64,000 bases of DNA, taken from Limnospira fusiformis SAG 85.79. Its GTDB lineage: Bacteria > Cyanobacteriota > Cyanobacteriia > Cyanobacteriales > Microcoleaceae. Shown here piece after piece: positions 43,839 to 52,312 of this stretch. The stretch lies in assembly GCF_012516315.1 (NCBI RefSeq), contig NZ_CP051185.1, positions 5,399,363 to 5,463,362 of the forward strand, written 5' to 3'. The number at the start of each line of letters is the position of its first letter. Position 1 is the stretch's first letter. The notes beneath the pieces are model-generated. The model ran no database searches. It was not told the DNA's origin and was given only the letters and a program-made list of their open reading frames with translations. Both the position numbers and the translations under genes were made by a program.

Positions 43839-45956
43839 ATGTTGTTAATTCCCCGAAAAATAACAATTAGACCCACCACGGCTTTCTACCTGATTCCGGT
43901 TGTCATTTTAATGGCATTTGTGATCATCTACGGCGTGAGAGTTCCCCACTGGGATGAATGGGCGATCGCCACCATCTTTGAGAAAATAGCCCAGGGAAAA
44001 GCTGGGTTAAGCGATTTTGCCGAAATGTACAATGATCATCGCTACTTTTTCCTGAGATTAATTATCGTCCCCTTGGCATTTATTTCCGGTTGGGAGAAGA
44101 TTTATGAAATCTTAATCGGGGTGTTATTTGCCATCCTTAACGGGATGTTAATTGTCAAAATTTCTCGCCAATGTTATCCAGATATTTCGCACTCCCGCCA
44201 ATTCCACATTATTAATGGTCTATCCTGTCTGATTCTGTTTTCCCTAGGACAGTATCAAAATTGGCTGTGGGGATTACAATTGGGGATATTTCTAGTTAAT
44301 CTGTGTGTGACAACTTCTCTCTGGGTTCTCAATTCACCGCCAGCCAAAAATAGCCTAATTTTGGCGACTCTACCCATCCTCATTGCCAGCTTCACATTAG
44401 CCCAAGGCATTATAGCATGGTTGGCGATTTTACCCACAGTTTTTTTAAGCCATACTCCCATCAAATCAGGATTAAAAAACAGCCTGATATGGCTAGGATT
44501 ATTTGCCATTACTACCGCCGTTTATGTGCTGGGATATGACAGCAACAATCCCAGCAACTTTAACCTGTTGTATCTGCTCAATCATCCAGTGTTTTGGGTG
44601 CGGTTTTTTGTCACCCTATTAGGAGCGCCTCTAGGTTTCTATTCTGTGCCATTAGCCAATATTTTGGGGGTTTTGGTATTATTCAGCTTTGGGGGTGCGA
44701 TCGCCTGGGGATATCAAAAAAACGGGTTCCAATTTTTAAAAACTGTCGCCCCCTGGATTAGTTTAGCATTGTTCGCCTTACTATTTGCAGCCATTACCAC
44801 TTTTGGCAGGGTTGAAGCCGCATTATTTACCGATTTAGGGTTAGATTTTGCTTTGGGTTCCAGATATATCAGCAATTCCCTCTTTTTGTGGGTAGCGGTG
44901 TTACAAATTGGGTTATATTTCGCCAATGGAGAGGTTCCCCTTCTTCCCGGTAAACGGGGATTAACTGGTGTAGCGATCGTGATAATTTTTCTAACCGCAA
45001 TTAATTCAGTATATGCCATTAACGAAGGTCAAGAATATCGGCAAATTTCTCAGCAGATAACCAGATGTCTGAAGGTGATCCAAGTTTGGGACGATCGCTC
45101 TCCTCACTGCTGGCACTGGTTTGAAATTATCCCCTCTCGCGATCGCTTTAAACAAACAGCGATCGTCTTAAATGATTTGGGATTTATTGACAGTCCTCAA
45201 CTACAATTTATCAAGAGTTCCGAAAATTATGGTGCGATCGTCTGGTACAATTCCCCAGGTGTGTTTTCCCAAAACCATGAAAATGGCTGGATTATATTGC
45301 ACGGAAAATTACAACTTAATCCTCAGCTAGTTGATGAAAATAATCAGCTGATGATACTTTCCAAGTCTTCAGAAGCCACAGCAATTTCTTACCCAGAGAT
45401 TGACCAACATTTTTTTTTGGCTGCCATAGAAACAGCAGTTTTTAATCTGTATGAAAATACATCAATTCAAGCATGGATCAAGATAGGGGAATCCTCAGAA
45501 TTACTACCTTTGGCGGGAGAAACTCAGATTAAAGTAGTTCTTGATGGCATCCCTAACCCCGGCTTTAACCGCCAACCTGAAAGCATTTACGGCTATATTA
45601 ACCCCCCCCTCGCCACCTTAACTTTCAACCCCGGCGATCGCTTTATGCTAAACGGTTGGGCGGCGTTTGGCGATCGCGACCAACAACCCGATCGCGTCTT
45701 TTTTTCATATAGCGACCAGGACTTTTTCTTCGCCGACACTGCGATCGATTTGGAAACCCCCCAGGTGGCCGAATATTTCCATAGCGATCGCTACTCAAAA
45801 TCTGGTTGGATCGCTGAACTTTCCGCGCCGGATATTCCCCCCGGAGAAACCACTATTCACGCTTGGGTTTATGATCCTGATAGGGGGGAGTTTGTCACCC
45901 TACAACGAGAAATTCCGTTAATTATTCTAGGAGGACCAGAGAGAGACCATGAGTGA
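43839..45956 (+). CDS. Polytopic membrane protein, possible GT-C-type glycosyltransferase
   Basis: A 705-residue protein with about ten membrane segments in its first 400 residues and a C-terminal soluble part of about 280 residues. Just after the first membrane segment it has VPHWDEWAIATIF followed by MYNDHRYFFLRLII, a conserved acidic/His arrangement of the kind found in the first extracytoplasmic loop of GT-C glycosyltransferases (GT39-like and arabinosyltransferase-like). The C-terminal region is beta-rich (KVVLDGIPNPGFNRQPESI, FMLNGWAAFGDRD, GWIAELSAPDIPPGETTIHAWVYDPDR). It opens an operon with two SDR genes and a UbiA gene. A role in moving a lipid-linked sugar outside the membrane is inferred. 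Confidence 0.7.
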   Translation: MLLIPRKITIRPTTAFYLIPVVILMAFVIIYGVRVPHWDEWAIATIFEKIAQGKAGLSDFAEMYNDHRYFFLRLIIVPLAFISGWEKIYEILIGVLFAILNGMLIVKISRQCYPDISHSRQFHIINGLSCLILFSLGQYQNWLWGLQLGIFLVNLCVTTSLWVLNSPPAKNSLILATLPILIASFTLAQGIIAWLAILPTVFLSHTPIKSGLKNSLIWLGLFAITTAVYVLGYDSNNPSNFNLLYLLNHPVFWVRFFVTLLGAPLGFYSVPLANILGVLVLFSFGGAIAWGYQKNGFQFLKTVAPWISLALFALLFAAITTFGRVEAALFTDLGLDFALGSRYISNSLFLWVAVLQIGLYFANGEVPLLPGKRGLTGVAIVIIFLTAINSVYAINEGQEYRQISQQITRCLKVIQVWDDRSPHCWHWFEIIPSRDRFKQTAIVLNDLGFIDSPQLQFIKSSENYGAIVWYNSPGVFSQNHENGWIILHGKLQLNPQLVDENNQLMILSKSSEATAISYPEIDQHFFLAAIETAVFNLYENTSIQAWIKIGESSELLPLAGETQIKVVLDGIPNPGFNRQPESIYGYINPPLATLTFNPGDRFMLNGWAAFGDRDQQPDRVFFSYSDQDFFFADTAIDLETPQVAEYFHSDRYSKSGWIAELSAPDIPPGETTIHAWVYDPDRGEFVTLQREIPLIILGGPERDHE

Positions 45957-47007
45957 TCTAGTTTTAGTTACAGGTGCATTAGGCTGGTTGGGATTCAGTT
46001 TGGTCAAAGCCCTAGTTAAAGGACTCCCAGATATTGAGGCTTTTTCCCAACCCAGAAATAATCAGATTATTCGCTGTCTAATTTTACCCGGTCAAGACCC
46101 CGAAATTTTGAAAAACCTCTCCGATAAAATTGAAGTGATTGTCGGAGATTTGCGAAATCCCCAAGACTGCGATCGCTTTTGTGAAAATGCGAATCATGCC
46201 ATTCTATTTCATACCGCCGGAATCATTCACCCTCCGCGCGTTTCCGAATTTTATCATATAAATGTCAACGGAACCCAAAACCTGTTAAATTCCGCCGTCA
46301 CCAATCGCGTCAAAAGGGCTGTGATTGTCTCTTCTAATTCTCCCTGTGGTTGCAATCCCCACCCCGATCATTTATTTGATGAAAAATCCCCCTACCATCC
46401 CTATATGAATTATGGCAAATCCAAAATGCTGATGGAGTTAGCCGTTATGTCCATGCAGGAATCAGGAAAAATAGAAACCGTTATCGTCCGTCCGCCCTGG
46501 TTTTACGGGCCAAACCAACCCCCCCGACAAACCCTATTTTTCCAAATGATTCGGGATGGAAAAGGTCCCATTGTAGGAGATGGAAATAATTTGCGATCGA
46601 TGGCTTATATAGACAATCTCTGTCAAGGACTTTTGCTATCAGCCGAATCCGAAAAAGCCAACGGTGAAACCTACTGGATAGCCGATAATCGCCCCTATTC
46701 CATGAATGAAATTATCGATACAGTCGAGAAACTGCTAGAATCCGAATTTAACCAAACTTGCGCCCACAAACGTTTAAAATTACCCGGAATTACCGGAGAT
46801 ATTGCCACCTTAGTTGATGGCACTTTGCAGAGTTTAGGATTATATCAGCAGAAAATTCATGTATTATCAGAAATGAATAAAACTATCGCCTGTTCCGTCG
46901 CCAAAGCCCAACGAGAATTAGGCTATTCTCCTACAGTTTCCCTAGAAGAAGGAATGCGTCGTAGTCTGAAATGGGTGTTCGAGAATTACCGAGGAATTGA
47001 TAACTAA
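45949..47007 (+). CDS. NAD-dependent epimerase/dehydratase (SDR)
   Basis: An extended short-chain dehydrogenase of 352 residues, likely acting on a nucleotide- or lipid-linked sugar. The Rossmann motif is VLVTGALGWLGFSLVKAL, NAD contact VGDLRNPQDC, and the active site has Ser in VIVSSNSP and the YxxxK motif in YMNYGKSKM. IVRPPWFYGP and VGDGNNLRSMAYIDNLCQGL are typical of the class. It overlaps the preceding gene by eight bases and the next begins with an overlapping TAATG, so the three are translated together. Confidence 0.88.
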   Translation: MSDLVLVTGALGWLGFSLVKALVKGLPDIEAFSQPRNNQIIRCLILPGQDPEILKNLSDKIEVIVGDLRNPQDCDRFCENANHAILFHTAGIIHPPRVSEFYHINVNGTQNLLNSAVTNRVKRAVIVSSNSPCGCNPHPDHLFDEKSPYHPYMNYGKSKMLMELAVMSMQESGKIETVIVRPPWFYGPNQPPRQTLFFQMIRDGKGPIVGDGNNLRSMAYIDNLCQGLLLSAESEKANGETYWIADNRPYSMNEIIDTVEKLLESEFNQTCAHKRLKLPGITGDIATLVDGTLQSLGLYQQKIHVLSEMNKTIACSVAKAQRELGYSPTVSLEEGMRRSLKWVFENYRGIDN

Positions 47008-47573
47008 TGGCTGATTATATCATCGTAACCGAGGGATTAACCGCTACAGAAGCCACTGCAGCCGTCGATAACTTATCCCCTTATTTTAAAGCCGTAATCT
47101 GTCAGTTAGCCGCCGATGCTGAACCCAATTCTCGCGTGTTTGTTGCGCCTGGTAATCCCTTCGGACATTCCCAATCTGAGGAAGATTATGCCGGGGAATT
47201 TCTCCAGCAATTGCGCCCAGATTTACAGGTTTTAGTTCCCCAAAATGTCCGAGATAAAACCTATTTAGATACCTTTGATAATGCGCGGGTATTGCGTTAT
47301 TGGTTAAAGCAGGAAAAATATTGGCCCCTATACTCAGTAATTTTATACTGCAATAAACCCCACAGTTTCCGAAGTAGGATCATGTTTAAATCATGTGATT
47401 TTCCGGTGCAAAAAGTAGTAGGTTGTCGTCCTGAGAAGGTTGATAATTCTATGGCGATCGCCCCTCGATTATGGTTTTATAATTACCCGCCAATCCAATT
47501 CCTTTACGAATTGGCAACATTAGTTTACGATGCTGGGAGAGTCATTATTTGGAAGGTTAGCGGTAGTCCATAA
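47007..47573 (+). CDS. Operon protein of unknown function (possible DUF218/YdcF-like)
   Basis: A 188-residue soluble protein. A block LQVLVPQNVRDKTYLDTFDNARVL resembles the ExAxNT/xNAR-type region of DUF218/YdcF proteins, and VILYCNKPHSFRSRIMF follows like their second conserved block; this is only a loose resemblance. The 3' 76 bases of the gene are part of the direct repeat that flanks the inserted cassette. In this copy the gene ends CCATAA; in the uninterrupted arrangement rebuilt from the second repeat copy it would end CCATGA overlapping the next gene's ATG. Thus the cassette insertion left the protein complete. Confidence 0.75.
   Translation: MADYIIVTEGLTATEATAAVDNLSPYFKAVICQLAADAEPNSRVFVAPGNPFGHSQSEEDYAGEFLQQLRPDLQVLVPQNVRDKTYLDTFDNARVLRYWLKQEKYWPLYSVILYCNKPHSFRSRIMFKSCDFPVQKVVGCRPEKVDNSMAIAPRLWFYNYPPIQFLYELATLVYDAGRVIIWKVSGSP
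47496..47571. repeat. Direct repeat, left copy, at the cassette boundary
   Basis: 76 bases starting CAATTCCTTTACGAATTGG and ending GGTAGTCCAT, overlapping the 3' end of the 188-residue gene. It is repeated at 49966-50045 with a few substitutions at its left end and an extra ATTT. It resembles an attachment-site duplication. Confidence 0.9.
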
Positions 47574-47590
47574 AAACTTGTAAACAACTT

Positions 47591-47986
47591 CTATTTTGAT
47601 AAGAGAGTCTCCAAACTGATAGTCATTTGATTGGTAACTTTCAAGTGTTTAATCTTGATTTTATCTTGTTCCCTTAAAAGAGTACGACAAGTTAACAAAT
47701 CAGTTTGATTATTTAAAATTGAATACAATTGACTATTGTTATCTATCAAATTGCTTTTGAGATAAAACAAAATACCTTGAAAATCTATAGATATGGTTTC
47801 CTGATGATAACCTTGAATTGGATTTAAGTGATTGTTTAAAGTCAGTAAAATATACATCCTACTCATACCATCGGCAAATTTACCCTCAATATTTTTTAAA
47901 ACAGAGTCATGATAATTTTTCACATTTATGGAGGATTTTAATTCAATTAAAATAATCATCAATCTATAAATTTTTTCATCAATCAA
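47591..47986 (-). CDS. Cassette protein, downstream part of a frame broken by one stop
   Basis: A 131-residue AT-rich reading frame starting at TTG (LIDEKIYRLMIILIELK) and ending TISLETLLSK. It is in the same frame as the 89-residue ORF immediately upstream (48074-48343). Between that ORF's TAA and this TTG the frame stays open for about 30 codons (KPIPGISTQSKTPECAILVL and on) but contains no ATG, GTG or TTG. The simplest reading is one ~250-residue protein interrupted by a single nonsense codon at 48074-48076. I recognise no family. It would be the partner of the AAA ATPase encoded just upstream. Confidence 0.5.
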   Translation of the reverse strand: MIDEKIYRLMIILIELKSSINVKNYHDSVLKNIEGKFADGMSRMYILLTLNNHLNPIQGYHQETISIDFQGILFYLKSNLIDNNSQLYSILNNQTDLLTCRTLLREQDKIKIKHLKVTNQMTISLETLLSK

Positions 47987-48073
47987 ATTTTGTGTTGTAT
48001 CCTGATATTTTTGTAATACTAAAATAGCACATTCAGGAGTTTTACTTTGGGTTGAGATACCGGGTATAGGTTT

Positions 48074-48343
48074 TTATAAATCAACTTTCCAAATTTTTTC
48101 AACTGTAGATTTATCATTATGATAATCCAATTGGTCAATCTTAATTGAGACTAGACGATTATTTGAGTAGTTCTTATTTTTATTTTCTTCGATTTCTATT
48201 ATTTCATCATCACGGACTGGAATTTCAACTATAAATTGTTCATTAGTTAAAGCCTTATGTACTTCATCTCTCAGCAATAATATATCCTGATTGCCAGGAT
48301 TATTTAAATAATAATGTTTCCTATTTTTTGATTTTTTACTCAT
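48074..48343 (-). CDS. Cassette protein, N-terminal part (partner of AAA ATPase)
   Basis: An 89-residue reading frame starting MSKKSKNRKHYYLNNPGNQ, with acidic, strand-like segments (FIVEIPVRDDEIIEIEENK) and ending TVEKIWKVDL before TAA. It starts 15 bases after the AAA ATPase stop, in the same direction, and so is likely in one operon. The same frame continues after the stop (see 47591-47986), so this is probably the first third of a longer protein. No family recognised. Confidence 0.55.
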   Translation of the reverse strand: MSKKSKNRKHYYLNNPGNQDILLLRDEVHKALTNEQFIVEIPVRDDEIIEIEENKNKNYSNNRLVSIKIDQLDYHNDKSTVEKIWKVDL

Positions 48344-48358
48344 CTTTAAACTAGCAAA

Positions 48359-49846
48359 TTAAAAATCATCCTGTTGGCGGTAAATATAATCAGTCAGAAT
48401 CCGCAGAGATTTATCTACATTATCTTCAACTTTTCGGAAATCTCTAAAATAAATGCCATAGTCATCACTTTGATAATCAACAATTTTTTCTCCCGTAAAA
48501 AAATAAACTCCTACTTTTTCCTGGGAAACCGAAATAGATGGATCAACATATTGAAGTTGATCAGCTTCGATGATTTGTCCAACATCAACTTTATATTCAT
48601 TTTTCAGAACATCTAAATAGATATAATTATTAATCGCATTAGCTAAAATTGGACTGTGTGTCGTAATTAACACCTTATTATCATTTTCACTAATAAACTG
48701 TAGTAGTATATTTAATAAATTTATTTGATTTTCAGGATGTAAATTTTCCTCCGGTTCATCCATGATCAGAAAATTATTCTTTTCATTTACCCAATATTTC
48801 AGATACAAATATAGAAGCGTTAATTGATTGACAGAAGAAGACGCTAAATACATTGGTAAATCAAGGTTACTGACATCTAACTTAAAAGCAAATTCGATTG
48901 GTGCTATTCCTTCTTGACTCATCAGATTAATTTCGCCACCCATAATTTTCTGTAATTTTTGAACAAGATTTAGATAAAATTCTGGTTTTACTATGGGCAA
49001 CTTCTCATTAAGAGAATAGAGACTTTCAATAATTTGATTAATTGGTTCTGTATAAGGTCTATTACTAATATTTAAGTCTTTAATTTCCGACAAATTAATT
49101 CTTTCATCATCCTGTTTAGTTTCCATTAAAGTTAGCAATTTATCCACAATTTGTTCACGTTCTTTTCTTTCAATCTTATAAATATAACGATAAAATATAG
49201 GTAAAAAACTACGACTAGCAGGCAAGAAAAAAGTTTCATGCTCATATTGTAGCAAAATTAAAATTATACTTTTAATTAATATGCTTTTTTTGCCTGCAAT
49301 TAAATATCTATCAACAATTGTGCGAGGTACAAAATCAAAAAAATCTTCAGGAATCTTTTTTTCCTCAATTTGGAATCGTAAAGAGTTATTTTCTTTTTTT
49401 ATCTCTAAATAATTAGAATCAATCTTATTATCATCACTGGCTTTTATGGTAAAACTTGCTTGTAAACCTCCTCGCTTTATTTCATCAATACTTGCTTCAA
49501 AGTCAAGTGATATATTATCAAATAATTTGGATGCTTGTAAATCTTTAAAAGTGTGCTTCTTTAAAGCATCCCTTAAAAAGGAACTATAGCTTATGATGAT
49601 TTTATCAATTAATTCCTGATTAACTTCAAAGTGTTTGGCGTTTTTCAGAAGATTATCTTCAATAATGTCTAAATTATTTTGAGCAAAATTGTTGATGATT
49701 CGTTGATTAAAAATAGTCCATAATAATTGAGATACATAACTTTTTCCACTATTGTTATATCCTACAAAAACTAACAAATTTTTTGACAAATCAATGGCTT
49801 TACTATTGTTTTTAATCGGCCCAAAATTTTTGATAATTAATTTCAT
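48359..49846 (-). CDS. AAA ATPase of the OLD/RecF-like (AAA_15/AAA_21) class, defence candidate
   Basis: A 495-residue ATPase with the ABC/SMC-like two-part P-loop domain. Walker A is LVFVGYNNSGKSYVSQLL near the N-terminus, and the C-terminal half has the signature-like YLASSSVNQLTLLYLYL, Walker B NFLIMDEPEENLHPENQ and the switch His in VLITTHSPILANAI. The large insert between them is helical. There is no TOPRIM nuclease domain, so any effector should be a separate protein, plausibly the frame downstream. Such ATPase plus small-partner pairs occur in several anti-phage systems (retron Ec78-type PtuA, Gabija, PARIS). The gene is AT-rich relative to its surroundings and sits in an inserted cassette. 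Confidence 0.85.
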   Translation of the reverse strand: MKLIIKNFGPIKNNSKAIDLSKNLLVFVGYNNSGKSYVSQLLWTIFNQRIINNFAQNNLDIIEDNLLKNAKHFEVNQELIDKIIISYSSFLRDALKKHTFKDLQASKLFDNISLDFEASIDEIKRGGLQASFTIKASDDNKIDSNYLEIKKENNSLRFQIEEKKIPEDFFDFVPRTIVDRYLIAGKKSILIKSIILILLQYEHETFFLPASRSFLPIFYRYIYKIERKEREQIVDKLLTLMETKQDDERINLSEIKDLNISNRPYTEPINQIIESLYSLNEKLPIVKPEFYLNLVQKLQKIMGGEINLMSQEGIAPIEFAFKLDVSNLDLPMYLASSSVNQLTLLYLYLKYWVNEKNNFLIMDEPEENLHPENQINLLNILLQFISENDNKVLITTHSPILANAINNYIYLDVLKNEYKVDVGQIIEADQLQYVDPSISVSQEKVGVYFFTGEKIVDYQSDDYGIYFRDFRKVEDNVDKSLRILTDYIYRQQDDF

Positions 49847-49965
49847 ATTAATCCTTGTTGAAATAACTTTGACTATATCTTAATCTGTGATTTTAGCAAA
49901 TTTTGATAATTTTGTGCAACTTCAGCTTACCAATATTAGTAGTTGTCCTCCAAAGGTTTCTGTTA

Positions 49966-50045
49966 CAATTCCTTGACAAATTGGCCACATTAGTTTACGA
50001 TGCTGGGAGAGTCATTATTTATTTGGAAGGTTAGCGGTAGTCCAT
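49966..50045. repeat. Direct repeat, right copy, at the cassette boundary
   Basis: 80 bases matching 47496-47571 (CAATTCCTTGACAAATTGG to GGTAGTCCAT) with an additional ATTT inside. It lies directly before the next operon gene, whose ATG overlaps its last bases. Confidence 0.9.
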
Positions 50046-51069
50046 GAAACATCTGGTAACAGGGGGTTCCGGTTTTTTAGGAAATCTGATCGCCCGTCGG
50101 TTGTCGCAACGGGGAGAAGAAGTCAAAATACTAGATATTTGGGAAGATCCAACTCGCCCCCAGGATATTGAATATATTAACTGCGATATTCGCGATCGCC
50201 AAGGTGTCGCCGCCGCCATGAAAGGGGTTGATATCGTTCATCATAATGTCGCTTTAGTTCCCCTTACCAAGTCGGGAAATAAGTTTTGGGAAGTGAATGT
50301 CGAAGGGAGTCGGATCGCCGCTGAGGAAGCTGCTAAAGCAGGGGTTAGCAGTTTTATTCACATGAGTTCTAGTGCCTTATTTGGCGACCCAAAATGTCCC
50401 ATTACTAACGATACTCAACCCCAGCCTGTAGAGATTTACGGACGCGCAAAATTGGCGGGAGAATTAGCAGTCCGTGAGGTTTGCGATCGCCAAAGTTTAC
50501 CCTTAATAGTAATTCGCCCCCGGACGATTTTGGGGGAGGGAAGGTTAGGCATTTTTCAGATTCTATTTGAGTGGATTCAAGAAGGGCGAAATGTCTACGT
50601 TATCGGGGATGGAAATATAAAATTCCAGTTTATTCATGCTCTGGATTTAATGGACGCTTACCTATTAGCTTTGGATTTAGGAAAACCAGGAATTTATAAT
50701 GTCGGAAGCGATCGCTTTGGGACTCTTAGGGAAGGTTTGGAAAATTTAATTAGCTATGCGGGGACTGATTCTCAGGTAAAAAGTCTCCCCACCACTTTGA
50801 CAATTGGCACCTTGAGACTCTTGGATATTGTCGGTTTAAGCCCCCTCGCACCTTGGCATTATCTCACCTATCATAAAGAGTTTTATTTCGATGTTGAACC
50901 CCTGTTAAATTTGGGATGGCAACCCAAATACTCCAATGATGATATGTTCCAGGAAAGTTACGATTGGTTTCAGAAAAACTATGATAAAATTCAGGCAGAA
51001 AAGGCAGGTTCCGCACACCGTAAACCCGTCAAAGAAAAAATCCTTTGGCTGCTCAAACAGTTGTCTTAA
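50044..51069 (+). CDS. NAD-dependent epimerase/dehydratase (SDR), second of the operon
   Basis: An extended SDR enzyme of 341 residues. Rossmann motif HLVTGGSGFLGNLIARRL, acidic NAD contact ILDIWED, active site Ser in FIHMSSSALFG and the YxxxK in VEIYGRAKLAGE. IVIRPRTILGEGRLGIFQIL and VYVIGDGNIKFQFIHALDLMDAY are family blocks. It resembles the first SDR of this operon only in general terms. Its ATG overlaps the stop that the 188-residue gene would have had before the cassette inserted, so both were coupled originally. Followed 44 bases on by the UbiA gene. Confidence 0.9.
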   Translation: MKHLVTGGSGFLGNLIARRLSQRGEEVKILDIWEDPTRPQDIEYINCDIRDRQGVAAAMKGVDIVHHNVALVPLTKSGNKFWEVNVEGSRIAAEEAAKAGVSSFIHMSSSALFGDPKCPITNDTQPQPVEIYGRAKLAGELAVREVCDRQSLPLIVIRPRTILGEGRLGIFQILFEWIQEGRNVYVIGDGNIKFQFIHALDLMDAYLLALDLGKPGIYNVGSDRFGTLREGLENLISYAGTDSQVKSLPTTLTIGTLRLLDIVGLSPLAPWHYLTYHKEFYFDVEPLLNLGWQPKYSNDDMFQESYDWFQKNYDKIQAEKAGSAHRKPVKEKILWLLKQLS

Positions 51070-51113
51070 CTGTTATAATGATGATACACGACTGCTTTCT
51101 GCAAAGGGGTGTG

Positions 51114-52172
51114 ATGAAACCTAAATTTGGTATAAAAATTAAACCGGAATCTACCCGGGTATCTAATCCCAATTCGGCAGAAGTTACCCCAGAAAAATCG
51201 GGAGAAATTGGGGATATAATCAAGTTGCTGCGTCCCCACCAATGGACTAAAAATCTGTTCTGTTTGGCGGGGGTCATTTTTGGGGGTAGGTTAGGAGAAA
51301 TTAATGCGATCGCCAACGGCATTTTAATGGTCGTCCTGTTTTCCATGATGGCATCAGCCGTCTATATTTTCAACGACATTCAAGACATCGATCGCGATCG
51401 CCAACATCCCAAAAAGCGATTTCGTCCCCTCCCCAGCGGACGGGTAAAATTAACAACCGCCAAAGCGATCGGCATTTTTTTAATCACCGTTTCTCTCATC
51501 GGTTCTTACAATCTAGGAATCCCCACCTTTTGCTGTCTGTTGTTGTACGGAATTAACAATGTCGCTTATTCCCTAAAACTCAAAAATATTCCCCTTTTTG
51601 ATGTCAATTGTATCGCCTTCGGTTTCGTCCTCCGTCTCCTCGCCGGAATTTACGCCGTGGGAGACACACCCACCGCCTGGATTACCCTTTGTACCTTCTT
51701 TTTAACCTTATTTCAAGGTTTCGCCAAAAGGCGATCGGAACTCCTCTCTCTCCTCCACAAACACAACCCCATCGAATCCCTAGAAGAATTATCCCCAGAC
51801 TCTCTTAATTCCACCGAAAAACCGTCATATCTGCAACTCTTTTATCAACGGGGTCAAAATAATCAACAGCGCCCCGTTTTATGCCATTATACCCTACCCT
51901 ATCTCGACTCTTTGCTAAACAGTACAGCCACCATAACCATCATGTGTTATTCCCTATTTACCATCAGTTCCGGGAAAAATACTTCCTTAGTTATCACCGT
52001 TCCCATTGTCTATTATGCGGTAATGCACTACAAACGCATCGTCACAGTTTTAGCAGCCGGAGAAGAACCCGATCGCATTTTAATCGAAGATAACAGCATC
52101 AAAATCAGCCTATTTGTGTGGCTAGTTTCCTATTTAGCGATCGTCTATTTCGACCTGCATATTTTTCTTTAA
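51114..52172 (+). CDS. UbiA-family polyprenyl-phosphate phosphoribosyltransferase-like enzyme
   Basis: A 352-residue polytopic membrane protein. The first half has IIKLLRPHQWTKNLF then VYIFNDIQDIDRDRQHPKKRFRPLPSG, with the NDxxD-x-x-x-D and HPxKRxRP sequence that is typical of decaprenyl-phosphate phosphoribosyltransferase (mycobacterial Rv3806c) rather than of UbiA enzymes making quinones. A second acidic motif, expected in the family, is represented by FDVNCIAFGFVLRLLAG. It would form polyprenyl-phospho-5-phosphoribose, a precursor of lipid-linked arabinose/ribose. Two SDR enzymes and a GT-C-like protein share its operon. The start at 51114 (ATGAAACC) is preferred over an upstream frame. 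Confidence 0.87.
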   Translation: MKPKFGIKIKPESTRVSNPNSAEVTPEKSGEIGDIIKLLRPHQWTKNLFCLAGVIFGGRLGEINAIANGILMVVLFSMMASAVYIFNDIQDIDRDRQHPKKRFRPLPSGRVKLTTAKAIGIFLITVSLIGSYNLGIPTFCCLLLYGINNVAYSLKLKNIPLFDVNCIAFGFVLRLLAGIYAVGDTPTAWITLCTFFLTLFQGFAKRRSELLSLLHKHNPIESLEELSPDSLNSTEKPSYLQLFYQRGQNNQQRPVLCHYTLPYLDSLLNSTATITIMCYSLFTISSGKNTSLVITVPIVYYAVMHYKRIVTVLAAGEEPDRILIEDNSIKISLFVWLVSYLAIVYFDLHIFL

Positions 52173-52185
52173 AATCAGCCCTACT

Positions 52186-52248
52186 AGAAACCCGGTTTCT
52201 CACAGAAACCGGGTTTCTTTAGCTTACCCAGTGAGAAACGGGGTTTCT
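52186..52248. repeat. Palindromic AGAAACCCGGTTTCT repeat cluster
   Basis: AGAAACCCGGTTTCT (52186-52200) and its exact reverse complement AGAAACCGGGTTTCT (52204-52218) form a 15-bp hairpin with a CAC loop. A third related unit GAGAAACGGGGTTTCTT follows at 52233-52248. A fourth hairpin of the same kind sits at 54821-54852. Confidence 0.75.
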
Positions 52249-52312
52249 TTAGATTACCGAGGGTTATCAATCTGTTGTATAATTAGTTAGCTGCCAATCA
52301 GGGTTGGTAATT

